DNA of 64,000 nucleotides from Phytopythium helicoides (GCA_024867545.1 JANFNE010000061.1:1-64000); one strand, 5' to 3'. Numbered from the stretch's first letter, positions 46,133 to 58,465 are shown. Program-made: numbers and translations. The notes: generated from the letters alone by a model not told the origin.

Positions 46133-48106
46133 ACAGCACAGGACTCACACTTTCTCTTGGTGCTGATAGTCTCGACTTGTTCGTTTTGCGGCGTATTGAG
46201 TCTCGGTCTAATTGCGAAGAGGATTCTCGCTACGAAAGATGTTGCTGGGTTGAGAGGATCTGCGGCATATTGGGGAACTACTGACGCTGACAATGCAAGC
46301 TAACTGGCTCTGGTATCTGCAGCGGCAAGAGTATTAGCAACAATAGTGTTATGGCTGTGACTAATGACGACTGTGTCATGCAGGCAGATGCCAAGCTTAT
46401 CGGGTCGGGATGTCGATATCATCAGTAACTGCGATCCGTGAGACGCACCGGCGTGTATTCTACTCCGATGGTGTATCAGTCAGCCGCTCGGTAATTTTCT
46501 AACCACAGCGGTTTGGTGGCTAGTAGGAGAGTAAGATTGAGTCTGTACTTTGTGGTCGGTCGAGTAGATTTTGGAACCACGAGTTTGTCAAACATTTGGG
46601 AGTGTCGGTGATGGTTTTAGTGTCAGTATCTGTGGTGATTATCCCTGTCGGGTAATCCTGGCCCCGCAACTCTACTAAAAGTAGGCGTACCCATGATGAG
46701 AGGCGTTAGCAGCACGAGTTGGACTGCAGGTTGTTCGACTAATTGACTGTGGGCAGCATTTGAACTAGAGGAGGGTGAGGGTCGGTATCGACGCCAATTG
46801 GTACTGATAGCAGTTGCTGTTTGATCGACAACGCGCGTGCCCTTAGCAGATAGATTGCATAACGCACTACCCACGCTGCTGCGACTACCGGGTTGGCGAA
46901 GGGCCGTTAGAGACGGAGACGACGGGTTTAGTATGAGGCGAAAGCCACAACAACAAGCTCGTTGTGACTCGGTGTGGCATGGGTGGTGACTGTGCGGTTT
47001 TGGCGGACAGCCGTGCAAATCTGGAGCGGATAACCACGGCACCATGGCCGTGGCGTACGTACGAGCATGTCGGGTTGTGCTTGGATGGCTCTGGATTCTG
47101 TCGAACAATGGTCGTTCTCTCACTCGCCTTGGTTGTCTTGCCGCAGAAGCCCGATGTCACTGTACCTTTTCGCCGAACATCGTGTAGCGCGTCTACAGAC
47201 GCAAGACAAGCAAGCAACCCATTTTTCATGTTGCCACCTTGCTCCAACGAACACACGCCAATGATCTGTGTTAGAATGATGAGATTGAGAATCGAGTGAA
47301 CGACCCTTCTGCAAGACGGATTTTGGCACACCAGGGTTTCACCAGACGGATATTGACGCAGGGAATACCAGCAGGTCGTACAAATGGGACTAGACCTTTG
47401 AGTTTAGCGCACATCGTGTAATTGTAGGGTTTCGCCAGAAGAACACCGTTCGGCCGAGCCACACTCAGTCAATCTAGCCTGCAGTCCTACTACCTTCTAG
47501 AACGACTTCAGGAAACAGCGACCTCCATGGCATGCATGGCTATGCTATGCCAGCATTTGTCACGACTATGATCCAACTATACAGTCACGAGGTCCACTGG
47601 GCAGTAAACACCTCAACTCCCTCCACTCCACCTCCACGTGACCGTAAACCTGCAATCGTGAATGCGCTACAGACTTAGCGCTGCAATGACCGACTGCGGA
47701 GTTTTCAGCGATTTCAGAGCTGATTTTTCGCGTCTTCCTCGATCCTTTGCGGCCGGTCACACGAAGCGTGACGCCAACAGCTCTGTGCAAGCCTTCCACG
47801 CCACATGCGGGCTCACTGCAACAGAAAGACTGCGCACTTGCATCTATGTGGACAACCCGCAGATCACTCACTTCGATTATACCCTCCCAAATACGTTACT
47901 TTACCGTATTGATAGTCGCAGATCTTTTTTGTGCGACGAGCGTGGTGGACCCATCAGCAAACATTCCAGGGCGGCGGAGAACGGTGTCCTGATACCGTCG
48001 ACTCAACACAAGGCCACGGCTGTCAATGAGACGTGACGACAAGTGGTTCACCTGTCAGTCCGCCGGCATCAGTTTGAAATCTGCGTCACAAGCATAACTG
48101 CTTCGA
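46133..48106. other. spacer 5' of an A1 gene
   Basis: No reading frame I can support. The first 80 bases are a diverged relative of the CTGATGAG upstream module (a degenerate TATTGAGTCTCGGTC near 46188-46203). Open frames at 46964-47299 (+), 46623-47331 (-) and 47662-48036 (+) match nothing I recognise and have no family features. An ACGTG core (CCACGTGACC) lies near 47633. Confidence 0.4.
48068..48086 (+). promoter_or_regulatory. TCAGTTTGAAATCTGCG core promoter
   Basis: Shares TCAGTTTGAAATC with 27308-27320. It lies about 20 bases before the ATG at 48107. Confidence 0.5.
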
Positions 48107-49547
48107 ATGGCCGAACACTGGAAGCCGCCGGCTTGGCTCGACGACCTGCTAAACAGTGTGGTTGATGATGGGTCGATGCTGGACTTGGAGGGTATGGAAA
48201 CCAACGACAACCAGCACATCGACCCGGAGCTTTTGCAGCTATTCGCTCCTTCCTCGGGCACCACAGCCGCTCCAGCGCAGCAAGATGTATCGATGGAAAG
48301 CGCACGCGAGCTCGAGGAAGAGACAAAACCGTCGGCACAAGCCGATGTCGAAGACAAGTCAACCACTCAGCCACCTAAGTCAAATCAGCCTCTAAGCTTG
48401 CGAAGTGACACAGCACGCAGAGTACGTATTGCTCATATCGCGATCGAGTTTTCAGCCAAACATTCATCTCATTTAAATGACTACAGATGGAGATCGCGAA
48501 GCTGAAGCTCGAGGTACCCAAGCTCCAAGCGTACATTGACTATCTGACGCACGAAGCAGTAACCCAATCAGAAGACCATTCGTCTCTCCACAAGCGCCAG
48601 CTCATCAACGCCAAACTACGCGAATTAACTCGTCTCCAACAGCTATGGATCACTCGTGGTCTATCGGTCGCGTCCCACATGGCGGTACGTGGGTGGTGAA
48701 TGGTTGTCTGTAATTTGGCGCTGAATGACGTGTCGAAATTCAGCCACAGAGCTCGGCGACTCTTCTCAATTACGATATCCACTTGCCACGAGAGGTACCC
48801 GATCGAGTGGGGACCCTGTGCGATTTGAGTGCTGTCATCTTGCGCGATGGACGAGAGATTCTCCGCGAAAGAATGCACTTCTTGAGTGGCAGCTTGCTTC
48901 CATGCAACGAAGTGTCATCGTCCACTACTGCCGAGGGAGACATGTGTGCATCTGTGTTTGCGGCAACTCCAATCGAAGGCGCGACGAATGTCAAGCAAGT
49001 CTTGGACGCACTTTGGTCGGTGCTGACCTCAGATATGGATTTGGTGTGTCAGAAGACGACGGGGCCGCGTTCGATTATAGAAGCTGTGGATGTACACCCG
49101 GACTTGGATCGAAGTGGAATCGCTCACCGCTTGGGCATGAGATGGTCACCGACGGGAGTCGTCACGGAGTTCAACGGCATTCTGTTCTCTGAGTATCGAG
49201 CTGGTACCGAATCGAGTGGACAAATCGACAAACAAGCACAAGCAACGATCGTCATCCATCCTGTTGAAGATGACAAGTTGCATCCTTATACGGCTGGTCG
49301 AATGCGCTTGGATGCGACGAGTGTGATCAGCATTCACCATCAAAAGTATGCTCAAGGACACGAGACTAGCTCTCATGGCATCAGCGTTAACACCGAAGGC
49401 GTTGTGGTTGTGAGAGCTACCTTTGTCAAGCTCCATCGTCGTGGGGTGTCAATATCAGCATCAGAGCAGCGGAGGGAGATGAATTTCGCGGTGTCCAAGG
49501 GTCCTGCTGTTCTTGAGGCAGTTGCGGCGCTTTTGAGTCAACAATAA
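48107..49547 (+). CDS. M96-like coiled-coil/START-like protein, class A1
   Basis: Exons 48107-48421, 48487-48684 and 48744-49547 give 438 residues; introns of 65 and 59 nt are among the shortest here. It begins MAEHWKPPAWLDDLLNSVVD, has an acidic mid-region (ARELEEETKP) and ends exon 1 with RSDTARR. The coil exon begins MEIAKLKLEVPKLQAYIDYL. Exon 3 keeps PQSSATLLNYDIHLPREV through the intact TTCAG acceptor, and ends LEAVAALLSQQ. Exons 2-3 are about 99% identical to the A1 gene at 54467, while exon 1 is clearly different. No A2 gene follows: the next gene is a B, so the cassette has lost its middle member. Confidence 0.82.
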
Positions 49548-50036
49548 GATTGTCGCCTCGATGATACATCGCCGAGTGACGTGAGCGTTCCTTACAACAC
49601 TTTGAGTCTTGTGAAGCCGACATTTCTTTTCTCCTTAGGTGTTTCACTATGTCTTGATTAGTTTTTTTTCCCTTTGGAGATGCCGATGAGGCTGCAGCTA
49701 TGCGAAAGTATCGTCTGTTGATTAGTCTCGAGTGGGTTTGCTTCGTACAGTGCTGTTGTCTCACTGGTGGTCTGATTGCAGTGTTTTTGGTCGGACTGGG
49801 ACTTGTCGAACTGAAAATTCAGAGAGGACTTGTTGGTCGACACAAAACACAATATATTGATGCATATTTTATGTTTACTAACATATTATATCATTTGTTG
49901 ATGGTATGATAACATATAATCTCTATAATTTATTGTGAACGACAAGTTGTTGAGAGGCGTCTCATTTTCTCGTATTCGTGATCATTTTTAGCCCCATTCC
50001 CTTTCGGCAGGATCTAATCTCAATAGTCGGTCAATT

Positions 50037-50057
50037 TCTCTCTCTCTCTCTCTCTCT
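50037..50057. repeat. short (CT)n tract
   Basis: About ten CT units in the spacer; much shorter than the tract at 2393. Confidence 0.85.
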
Positions 50058-50822
50058 TATTCGTGAGATCGTTGGCTCTGGTACAGTGGTGAGCAGATGA
50101 CAGTTCTACAAGCGTGTCTGCTGAGGGTGGCATTAACTCTGCTGCAATCGGTAGTTACCTACGGTACCAATGCGTTGCCACTGAGTAGCGTGGTGGTCGA
50201 ACTGAAGTACGATACCGGTTTCTAAGGTGCACCAACTCCGTCTGAAGCATTGTCATGAGCGATGGAGAATCGATGGATGTGTAATGAAACAGAGCGAGTA
50301 GGTGCGACGCATTCAATCAAAATCGTAGGCACTTGCAATAAAGCGGGGGTGCACGTCAGATTGTATGCCAATTCGGATGACATAATAGTGTACATGGCCG
50401 TTGTCGAAGTAGCTAAAGCAGCAGCAACTGCAGTAGCAATAATCGGAGCGATAGCGCGGCTGTGTAGTGACATCGGTGAGCACATCGTATGAACACATAG
50501 ATAAGCTAGTAGTTATTCTTTTGATCAGGTGAGCTCTCGCTATCTCCTACTTACAAGACACTCTAGCAGGTTGCATATCTATAGCAGTGACCGGTAAACC
50601 GTACCCACCCAGTAAGCGCAGACGTGGACGCAAATGGCAAGCCAGATCGTCTGTCGACAGCACACAACCGTAGCCAAGACATGTGGCGAGACAGAGACTG
50701 AGAGGAGTCTCCTTCATCACCAGTTTCCAGTCACAACACAATTGGTTGCTCTTGACTATTATTGAGAAAAAAGGGTTCCATTAAATAAATGCTTAGCCAT
50801 TTTGGTCCGCTCAAATGACGTC

Positions 50823-50829
50823 TCATTTC
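50823..50829 (+). promoter_or_regulatory. TCATTTC initiator of class B gene
   Basis: GTCTCATTTCTGTGCG lies 93 bases before the B start at 50916 and is identical at 58466 before the other right-hand B gene. The B gene at 24248 lacks this upstream sequence. Confidence 0.45.
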
Positions 50830-50915
50830 TGTGCGCCTTCCCTCCCACCAGCTCAGCTGAGACCGAACCCATTCTCAAACCTGCGAGCAACTCGAGTGAA
50901 CGCAGCGATCAGTCG

Positions 50916-52066
50916 ATGGTGGCGGCGACTTCCAAGCGCGTGGCGTCGTACAAGAAGCGGCGGCAGGAGGCGCAGGCACTCCAGACCCAAGTGAAGGCGC
51001 TGGAGGCGCAGCTGTCGGTGCTTCGGAGGCGTCTGGGAGCCATCGACGAAGCGGACGAGGCGCTCCAGAGCGCGGAGCAGCAGAACGAGAAGCTGAGAGT
51101 GGCGATCGCAGCGCAGCAGCTGGCGCTCGCGAGCACACAGTCGCTCATGCTGCAGTGCGTGGTGAGAGCTGAGCGATGACCCACTCGCGGGTTTTCACGA
51201 CCTCTTACACAACATTTGACAATCCAACAACCCAACAGGAACACCAGTACGGGAACCCCATGCTCGCTCATGTTCACCTCCCCATGGACCGAGAGAAGCG
51301 CCGAGAGGTGGTGATGAAGCTGAAAGACGAGCAATTTACACGAGTGAGGGACTACATCAGGGCGAGGGGACGGCATCTGGACCTGAGCAAGCCACACTTC
51401 TCGGAGGACAGGTTCCAGGACGCCGATGGCGCTTCGTGTTGTCTTCGGTACGAGGTGGTGCAGTTTCCGTGTGTGAGGTCTGTCCAGCAGGTCTTCGATG
51501 CACTCGTGTTCTTGATGTTCAATATGGAGATCAGCATTTCCGAGACGCTCGGAGATATTACGGTGAGAGATGACTACGACGCCAGTACGGATAGCGACGT
51601 CAAGATCTCCAACCACCGACTTATTTCGACGGACAAGAGTGGTGTCACCGTTGAGATGAATATGATAACATTCGCCCAGTCCTTCACAGCTGACGGTCAA
51701 GCGCCGTCTGCTATGGTGAGTGCTGTTTCCGTTGCGGAGGACGACTTGTACCCTTACAAACCGCTCGAACGCGTTCGAAAGGACTTGGTGGCTGGGATCA
51801 TGTTGTCTGAGCATCGGCATAAGCGCAAAAAGACTACATCAAGTTTTGATGAAGATGAAGACGAAGATGAGGTTGTCGTGGTGTTGCAACGTGCTGGTCT
51901 CGTTCGGCATCCACAGCCGCAGTTTGAGGTACCCATCCAGGTGAAGAAAGAGCTCGAGGATGGCATCATCCGCTGGGGAGATGTGATGATGCCTACAATA
52001 AGGCAAATTCTGTATGGCACTCCGAGTAGATCCGTCGCCAATTACGACAGAGACCTCGCACGTTGA
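50916..52066 (+). CDS. M96-like bZIP/START-like protein, class B
   Basis: Exons 50916-51161 and 51239-52066 give 357 residues. It begins MVAATSKRVASYKKRRQEAQ. An in-frame extension of 38 codons upstream starts only at TTG and is treated as leader. It is almost identical to the B gene at 24248, with differences such as QVKALEA for QAKALEA, IRARGRHL for ISARGRHL and QFEVPIQ for QFKVPIQ. It has the full C-terminus (ILYGTPSRSVANYDRDLAR) and shares about 130 bases of 3' flank. It lies between two A1 genes, without an A2 partner upstream. Confidence 0.8.
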
Positions 52067-52789
52067 TAGAACGCGCTTCGTGCTTGAGTGTGGAGGCAGA
52101 GTGCTTGCATCGTACCATGGAGCTGTCGATTTCATTTGTGAGAAGCACCGAAGAGCCTTTTGTAGCAAATTGTGCCATGGAATTGCTTCGACTGTTTTGA
52201 GCCGCCTCACAAATCTGCAGGAGAATCGGTCTCTGCTTCCTCAAGGGTTTTGCTTTTTTGGCGTGTGGCACCATTTTGTCCGTGGTCGTGATGCATGTTA
52301 TCTCTGTCTACGAAGATATTGTTGTGTCGACTGTTCGTCGAGTGTTGTAACAGCGAGTTTATCGCTTGGCACGCGCACATGGGTGCATTTTTTTCCCCTC
52401 GTGTGTACGGATTTTCTATCGGTGTGCAAAGTCGCTATTCTCTCGTTTGGAATGTCTTACAATCGATCAGTTTGTCATTTCTGACGTTTCAATGATACTA
52501 AAACGAGTCCATTGACCATATAACTGGCGATCTTACGGCAAATTCGGTGACGTAAATAAGCGGAGCACAGGGAGACTCGATTACAATTAGACGCGCACGA
52601 GAGTTCCTTAGCTCACAGCAACACCTTGATACGTTGTCAAGAGGGTCAACTACGTTTGAATTACAGTCTCTAGTAATTGGACAAGTTACCTGGGGTTAAA
52701 CTGCACACGAGCACCAACCAACACCAGCGGTTTGTCTTTCAATAATTCTAGTGGTGATGATCAAGCTACTCTTGCGTTGTACTACTTGC

Positions 52790-53350
52790 AACGATGCTAC
52801 GCTAATGCACTCGTTCAGACTGGTGTCATGATCTATAACTAAGGAAAACTACAGGCCCAGCTACTCTAATCTCTTCTCATCTGCTCCATGCAGACACGCT
52901 CTTCTTCGACTCCTTGCAAAACGAGCCTTTCCCGGCTCGAATCTTATCTCCGCGGTTGATCGTAAATGTTCCGGCATGCACTTTGGAGCTGAGGATGATG
53001 TTTGGCCACAACCTAGCTGTGTTTATCGGTGATCCATGCATGGACAGTTCGGGAAGAGGGGTGTTACTTGTGTCGCCTTCGTGCCATGAGATTTTAGTAC
53101 TGACTGTCTATAGAATCGTTTACTTTCTTGCTTTCTGGCCAGCACGAGGTCGAAAGAGACACGTCAAGTATGATGTGGACGTCTATAGTCGAAGACTAGA
53201 CTTCTCTCTTTCTCGTTTTTGCTCTGATCTTGCTACAATGTCAATCACGTAGTCAGTGCTGTGCACATTGCTGCCGAATTGTTCGTTTCGCACAATGATC
53301 ATGGCAGTTGTTTTCCTGCTGCTGTGAAATGTCTTTTTCGTATCAATGCC
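52790..53350. repeat. degenerate block paired with 26350-26890
   Basis: Partner of the block at 26350, with the same order of shared segments. Both lie downstream of a B gene, about 0.7-1 kb past its stop. Confidence 0.6.
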
Positions 53351-53979
53351 GAGTACTGTATGCAGGACAATGAATGAATGGTAGCGGTCGGTCGGCGCGA
53401 TTACGAAAATTCAAGTCAGTAAGCACCACTAAATCCATCGGTGAAATCATCAAACCCATCTGTGCTCAGCCTCCAGGAACTCCATGGACACTAAGAATGT
53501 AGTAGTGTAGTCTGCAATCAACCATAATCACCTTACTATGATGGTCTGCGTGTCGCTGGTAGATGAGTCTCTTTATCTCGAGTGGTGTGCTGGGTACAAA
53601 TTCTAAGTGGAGAGTGATGGAACCATGAAAACTTACTCTGTGTGATGCTCTGTGGTGAATTCGCTACTGCCTTAATAGTGCGATCGATTTTGCTCGTCCG
53701 CTTTCAAAAAAGGTTTATTCCGCTAGCGAAATCCATGTTTATTTCTATCGTTCACGGAGTACGTGTACTGTACAGGCGGCGATAGGGAATTCTTTGGTAT
53801 TGACGATGAGTATGCAATAATCCACGACAGTGAGCAACAGCAAATCCGTTCGCAAAATCAAGCCCATCTGCCTCGAACGTTCATGGGCACGAAACCACTA
53901 AACATGTACCTGTACAGCAGCAGAAGCTTGCTAACACTCACGTTCCTACCTAGTCTCGGTGGTATCCGCAATGGTTGCG

Positions 53980-54003
53980 GTCGCCGAGTGATGAGTCTCG
54001 GTG
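53980..54003 (+). repeat. dispersed upstream repeat, copy 6
   Basis: GTCGCCGAGTGATGAGTCTC then GGTG, about 465 bases before the A1 start at 54467. Followed by AAAGTGACGATCGCA, as at 5.6 kb. Confidence 0.6.
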
Positions 54004-54428
54004 CAAATTGTACGGTTGACACGAAAGTGACGATCGCAATACATAATACGCCAAATTATGACGTCGATCTTGAGAACACACCTTGTCATCCGCAGGGACA
54101 CATATTATGTAGCAGTACCACTAGTACCAGTACTGTCTGAAAGCACCGTACACAATGGAGTGCCGTTGAGATCTGCTGTCAGAACCTGATGTTGTGATTT
54201 CCGACATGTGCGTGCATATACGATCACATGAGCTGTGCGATCTTATGGTTTACAATCAAAGTTTTTCGTCTCAATGGGGCGAAATTGGTCGATTGCTGGC
54301 AAACTCTGGAAACAAGAGATAATATTCAGACCAATTGCAGACAATTGCAGATGATCCTCGTATTGTTGATGCGTAACATTTTGCGTTGACTCAACATGAG
54401 CTCAGTATTGCCACGTCAACGAGCAGTG

Positions 54429-54443
54429 TCATTCCGAAATCTG
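54429..54443 (+). promoter_or_regulatory. TCATTCCGAAATCTG core promoter
   Basis: Initiator-like TCATTCC followed by the family's GAAATCTG element, 24 bases before the ATG. Confidence 0.5.
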
Positions 54444-54466
54444 CTGGACACGTGCAACTGCATCAT

Positions 54467-55876
54467 ATGGGCGAGCCATGGATACCACCGCCCTGGCTCG
54501 AAGACCTGCTCGGCAGTGTGGTTCTCGATGTCAACAGCTCTCTGTTTGACATTGAGCTTATGGACACCAACGACAGCAAGGACATCGAACCAGAGCACTT
54601 GCAGATATCCGCTCTTTCTCCTAGCCTCTGCGCCACTATACAGCAAGACATGATAATAATCGAGATGGAGAAAAAGAAGCAAGCTCCAGAATTTACCCAA
54701 ACATCCAAGACAAATCAACCTCTAAGCTTGCGAAGTGACAAAGCACGCAGAGTACGTATTGCTAATACCGCGATCGAGTTTTCAGCCAAACGTTCATCTC
54801 ATTTAAATGACTACAGATGGAGATCGCGAAGCTGAAGCTCGAGGTACCCAAGCTCCAAGCGTACATTGACTATCTGACGCACGAAGCAGTAACCCAATCA
54901 GAAGATCATTCGTCTCTTCACAAGCGCCAGCTCATCAACGCCAAGCTACGCGAATTGACTCGCCTCCAACAGCTATGGATCACTCGTGGTCTATCGGTCG
55001 CGTCCCACATGGCGGTACGTGGGTGGTCAATGGTTGTCTGTATTTGGCGCTGAATGACGTGTCGATATTCAGCCACAGAGCTCGGCGACTCTTCTCAATT
55101 ACGATATCCACTTGCCACGAGAGGTACCCGATCGAGTGAGGACCCTGTGCGATTTGAGTGCTGTCATCTTGCGCGATGGACGGGAGATTCTCCGCGAAAG
55201 AATGCACTTCTTGAGTGGCAGCTTGCTTCCATGCAACGAAGTGTCGTCGTCCACTACTGCCGAGGGAGACATGTGTGCATCTGTGTTTGCGGCAACTCCA
55301 ATCGAAGGCGCGACGAATGTCAAGCAAGTCTTGGACGCACTTTGGTCGGTGTTGACCTCAGATATGGATTTGGTGTGTCAGAAGACGACGGGGTCGCGTT
55401 CGATTATAGAAGCTGTGGATGCACACCCGGACTTGGATCGAAGTGGAATCGCTCACCGCTTGGGCATGAGATGGTCACCGACGGGAGTCGTCACGGAGTT
55501 CAACGGCATTCTGTTCTCTGAGTATCGAGCTGGTACCGAATCGAGTGGACAAATCGACAAACAAGCACAAGCAACGATCGTCATCCATCCTGTTGAAGAT
55601 GACAAGTTGCATCCTTATACGGCTGGTCGAATGCGCTTGGATGCGACGAGTGTGATCAGCATTCACCATCAAAAGTATGCTCAAGGACACGAGACTAGCT
55701 CTCATGGCATCAGGGTTAACACCGAAGGCGTTGTGGTTGTGAGAGCTACCTTTGTCAAGCTTCATCGTGGTGGAGTGTCAATATCAGCATCAGAGCTGCG
55801 GAGGGAGATGAATTTCGCGGTGTCCAAGGGTCCTGCTGTTCTTGAGGCAGTTATGGTGCTTTTGACCCGACAATGA
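54467..55876 (+). CDS. M96-like coiled-coil/START-like protein, class A1
   Basis: Exons 54467-54751, 54817-55014 and 55073-55876 give 428 residues; introns 65 and 58 nt. It begins MGEPWIPPPWLEDLLGSVVL, with a TTG-initiated extension upstream rejected. Exon 1 is the shortest of the A1 class and ends RSDKARR, with Lys where relatives have Thr or Ser. Exons 2-3 nearly match the gene at 48107, including the coil MEIAKLKLEVPKLQAYIDYL. The C-terminus reads LEAVMVLLTRQ. It is followed directly by A2 and B genes, a complete intact cassette and the only one in the window with all three members apparently functional. Confidence 0.82.
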
Positions 55877-56134
55877 GATTGTCATCTTGAGGACGATTAG
55901 CCGACGATGTGTTCATATGCACCTTGGTTGAGTCGCGCTAAAGCGAAGATTGGCAAATACAACAACAGCTCATTCTCGACCGGAAGACGTTGTCTTCCAG
56001 CATTGGTATCCTTTGTTACAGTCTCCCACGATATGTTGAGATGCTCTGCTGCTGATGGTACATGGTGCGTTGCTCGGATGTACGAGGAGACGTCGACTCT
56101 TCGACTCTCTAGAAGAAATGTTTGTCGCGGACGA

Positions 56135-56197
56135 GGTCGCCACTTGATCAGTCTCTTGATGCAACTCACAATTGCGGTCGCCACCTGATCAGTCTCG
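56135..56197 (+). repeat. dispersed upstream repeat, copies 7 and 8 in tandem
   Basis: GGTCGCCACTTGATCAGTCT begins at 56135 and GGTCGCCACCTGATCAGTCT at 56176, 41 bases apart. They lie about 560-600 bases before the A2 start at 56737. Confidence 0.65.
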
Positions 56198-56379
56198 TTT
56201 CTTGCTTGAGCGTCTGTAAATTGTAGTTGAAGTTTGTCTGTACAATGTGTAAGCCACTGATGACAAGAGAACTGTGCGATTTGCAACTCTCGATAGGGTG
56301 AGTGGGACTTCTCAGTGTATATACAGTTCACTGCCGTGACGAAATGGTGCAGATAACGCACACATGTGGCGCTATGTGG

Positions 56380-56390
56380 GATTACGTGTC
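56380..56390 (+). promoter_or_regulatory. GATTACGTGTC motif
   Basis: Exact match to the motif upstream of the first A1 gene and the tandem A2 genes, about 355 bases before the start at 56737. Confidence 0.4.
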
Positions 56391-56736
56391 ACCTCCCTTT
56401 CAACGAGTACAACTGTATAGGGAGAATCCACCGAGATTTGCGCTAAGCGACTAAGACCAATCCTTACAGTATTACAGTACCTATGTGCTCGTAGAATACG
56501 CGGTCCTCCTGTGATCGACCATTATCAAGGGCTCGTCACGAAGTTTCGTGGCTGAGCGATGGTTGTAATCAATGTAGAAGCATCATCATGTTCCAACACG
56601 ATTTGAAGCTTCGGTGAGTCTGACAGGGTAGCAACAGTACTGTCGAGATGTCGCTGTTCCTGCCTATCCTTCTCTGGTTTCTCTGGTTTAGCGCGACCAG
56701 CAGTTCGGGAACTCTGCGGGACTCGACACTTCTCCA

Positions 56737-58321
56737 ATGGCCGAGTCCGTGCCCTCATCAGCTTGGTTTGATGAGATTATCAATTCGGTGACGATCGGTA
56801 CCTCCAAGTTCGGCCCGGAACTGGAAGAGAATGAGCGCGCGAGTACACTGACTACCGATTCGTCACCCGTTGATAATGCCAGTCGCTTTGTTGGCCACAG
56901 CTTCAGCAAGCAGCTCGGAAAATTGGCATCAAACGGTTCAGATTCGTTGACGAAGCGAGTCATCTCTACACCACGACCGACGCAACGATTCGACATGCCA
57001 AACACGCTACGAGTTTCGAGAGTTCGAACCGATGCAGCACGCAGGGTGCGTTTTAGCTTGTTGGTTCGAATGATGGTGATGTGGAAACTAACCATCTGTG
57101 ATCGACTGAATTTCGTTCGGCTGCAGATGGAGATTGCACAACTAAAGCTCGAGGTACTCAAGCTAGAAGCGCGCGTCGAGTACTTGATGCAGAAAGCCAT
57201 CCATCGAGCTGGACTCCTCCCGACGCTCGCGAAGTCTCGACTTGTCAACGACAAGCTGCGCGAGATCGCACATCATCAGAGGCTTTGGATTGCTCGTGGT
57301 ATGTCCACGATATCGCAGTCTCTGGTGCGTGGCGTTGGGTGCTGGCTGAGTGCGACCGATAACTAACCGATGTTGAATTCGCGAGCAGCCACAGTGTTCT
57401 CGATCGCTTCTCAATTACTCCATCCGTCTACCGTGCGATGCCTCCTCTCGAGTGAAGACGCTTTGTGATTTGCGCGTCGACATTTTGCGAGACGGACGCG
57501 AGATCCTGCACGAGCGAATGCGCTTCCTCACCTCCGACTTGCTTCACCGTTCCGAGGTATCGTCGTTCTCAACTGCGGGAGGAGACATTTATGGTTCAGT
57601 ATTTGCGACGATTCCAGTTGAAGGTACAGCAAGTGTGAAAGGCGTGTTGGGGGTTTTACGAGAAGTGGATACCTTGGATCAAGTGTTCACTTGCCAGAAG
57701 ACTGGTAGTTGTTGCACGACCGAGTCTGTGGACACCGATCCAGGTTTGGACCAAAACGGAATTGCTTACAGACGATGTGTGCGCTTGACAGCGAGTGGGC
57801 GAGTAGTCGAGTCCAAGGTAGTTCTGTTCTCCGAGTATCAAGCCTCGTCGGGCGACATTCGCCATGTTGTTGCTGGACGTGATTGTTCCGAGCAAGCAAC
57901 GATTGTCATTCATTCAGTTGAGGACGACCAGCTGTATCCATACGTCGACGATCGTATCCGCCTCGACATCACCGCTATCATCAGCATACATCACCATCGA
58001 AGACACTGCCAGAGGTACCAATTGGGTTCGGGTTTCAGCAGAGATACCAAGGACGGGATCGTCATCACATGGACCAGCTTCGCCAAGTTTCGCCGGTGTG
58101 GTGTGTCCATTTCGACTTCTGAACTGCGAGCAGAGATGGATTACATGTTGTCCAAGGGTCCTGAGGCTCTCGAAGCAGCCTTAGAGGATGTGACTACTCG
58201 CCAGGACTCCAGTCACAGGATCTCACGAAGCAAATTTGTGGACGAGCTTCCACACCAGTTCACCCCTCTCCAAGACATTGATGTGTGGCCGAGCGGAGAC
58301 TGGGAGCTCTCAACTGCGTGA
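56737..58321 (+). CDS. M96-like coiled-coil/START-like protein, class A2
   Basis: Exons 56737-57045, 57127-57324 and 57389-58321 give 479 residues. It begins MAESVPSSAWFDEIINSVTI, with Trp-Phe-Asp in place of the usual Trp-Leu-Asp, and exon 1 ends RTDAARR. Intron 1 (81 nt) lacks stops in frame, so retention would add 27 residues. The coil exon begins MEIAQLKLEVLKLEARVEYL. Most of the coil exon, intron 2, the start of exon 3 and the last 430 or so bases are near-identical to the tandem A2 genes. About 57549-57875 differs strongly (SEVSSFSTAGGDIYGSVFA), a patchwork expected from gene conversion. The A2 tail ends WPSGDWELSTA. Confidence 0.8.
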
Positions 58322-58465
58322 CCATTCCGATACATGTAGGGTTTCTGTTGGTGATTTATCTCGTCAGGTGCTGTGTTGCATTCCTCTCCTTCAAAGAAAC
58401 TCAAAGCGGTCGCATTGTTTGATAAACGAACAAGCTTAGCCATTTTGGTCCGCTCAAATGACGTC

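Larger units (their letters stand above)
49548..50915. other. spacer between A1 and B genes
   Basis: No supported gene. It holds a short CT run at 50037-50057 and AT-rich sequence around 49850-49935. The last 120 or so bases, from CTTAGCCATTTTGGTCCGCT on, match the 5' flank of the B gene at 58559. Confidence 0.4.
52067..54466. other. spacer with duplicated blocks
   Basis: No supported gene. 52790-53350 is related to 26350-26890. 53860-54260 is related to 33.1-33.56 kb and, inverted, to 5.5-5.8 kb. A run of GTACTGTAC and CAGTACCACTAGTACC repeats lies near 53765 and 54115-54137. The A1 core promoter is at 54429. Confidence 0.5.
55877..56736. other. A1-A2 spacer of the intact cassette
   Basis: No supported gene. 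It carries two adjacent copies of the GTCGCC/CTGATCAG repeat and a GATTACGTGTCACC motif at 56380. The A2 core promoter-like CAGTTCGGGAACTCTGCGGG lies at about 56701-56720. Confidence 0.45.

Noticed and set aside
46623..48036. Open frames of 100-170 residues between tandem copy 3 and the next A1 gene
   Set aside because: No recognisable domain, no paralogue in the window, and frames overlap on both strands. A decayed element is possible but cannot be shown.
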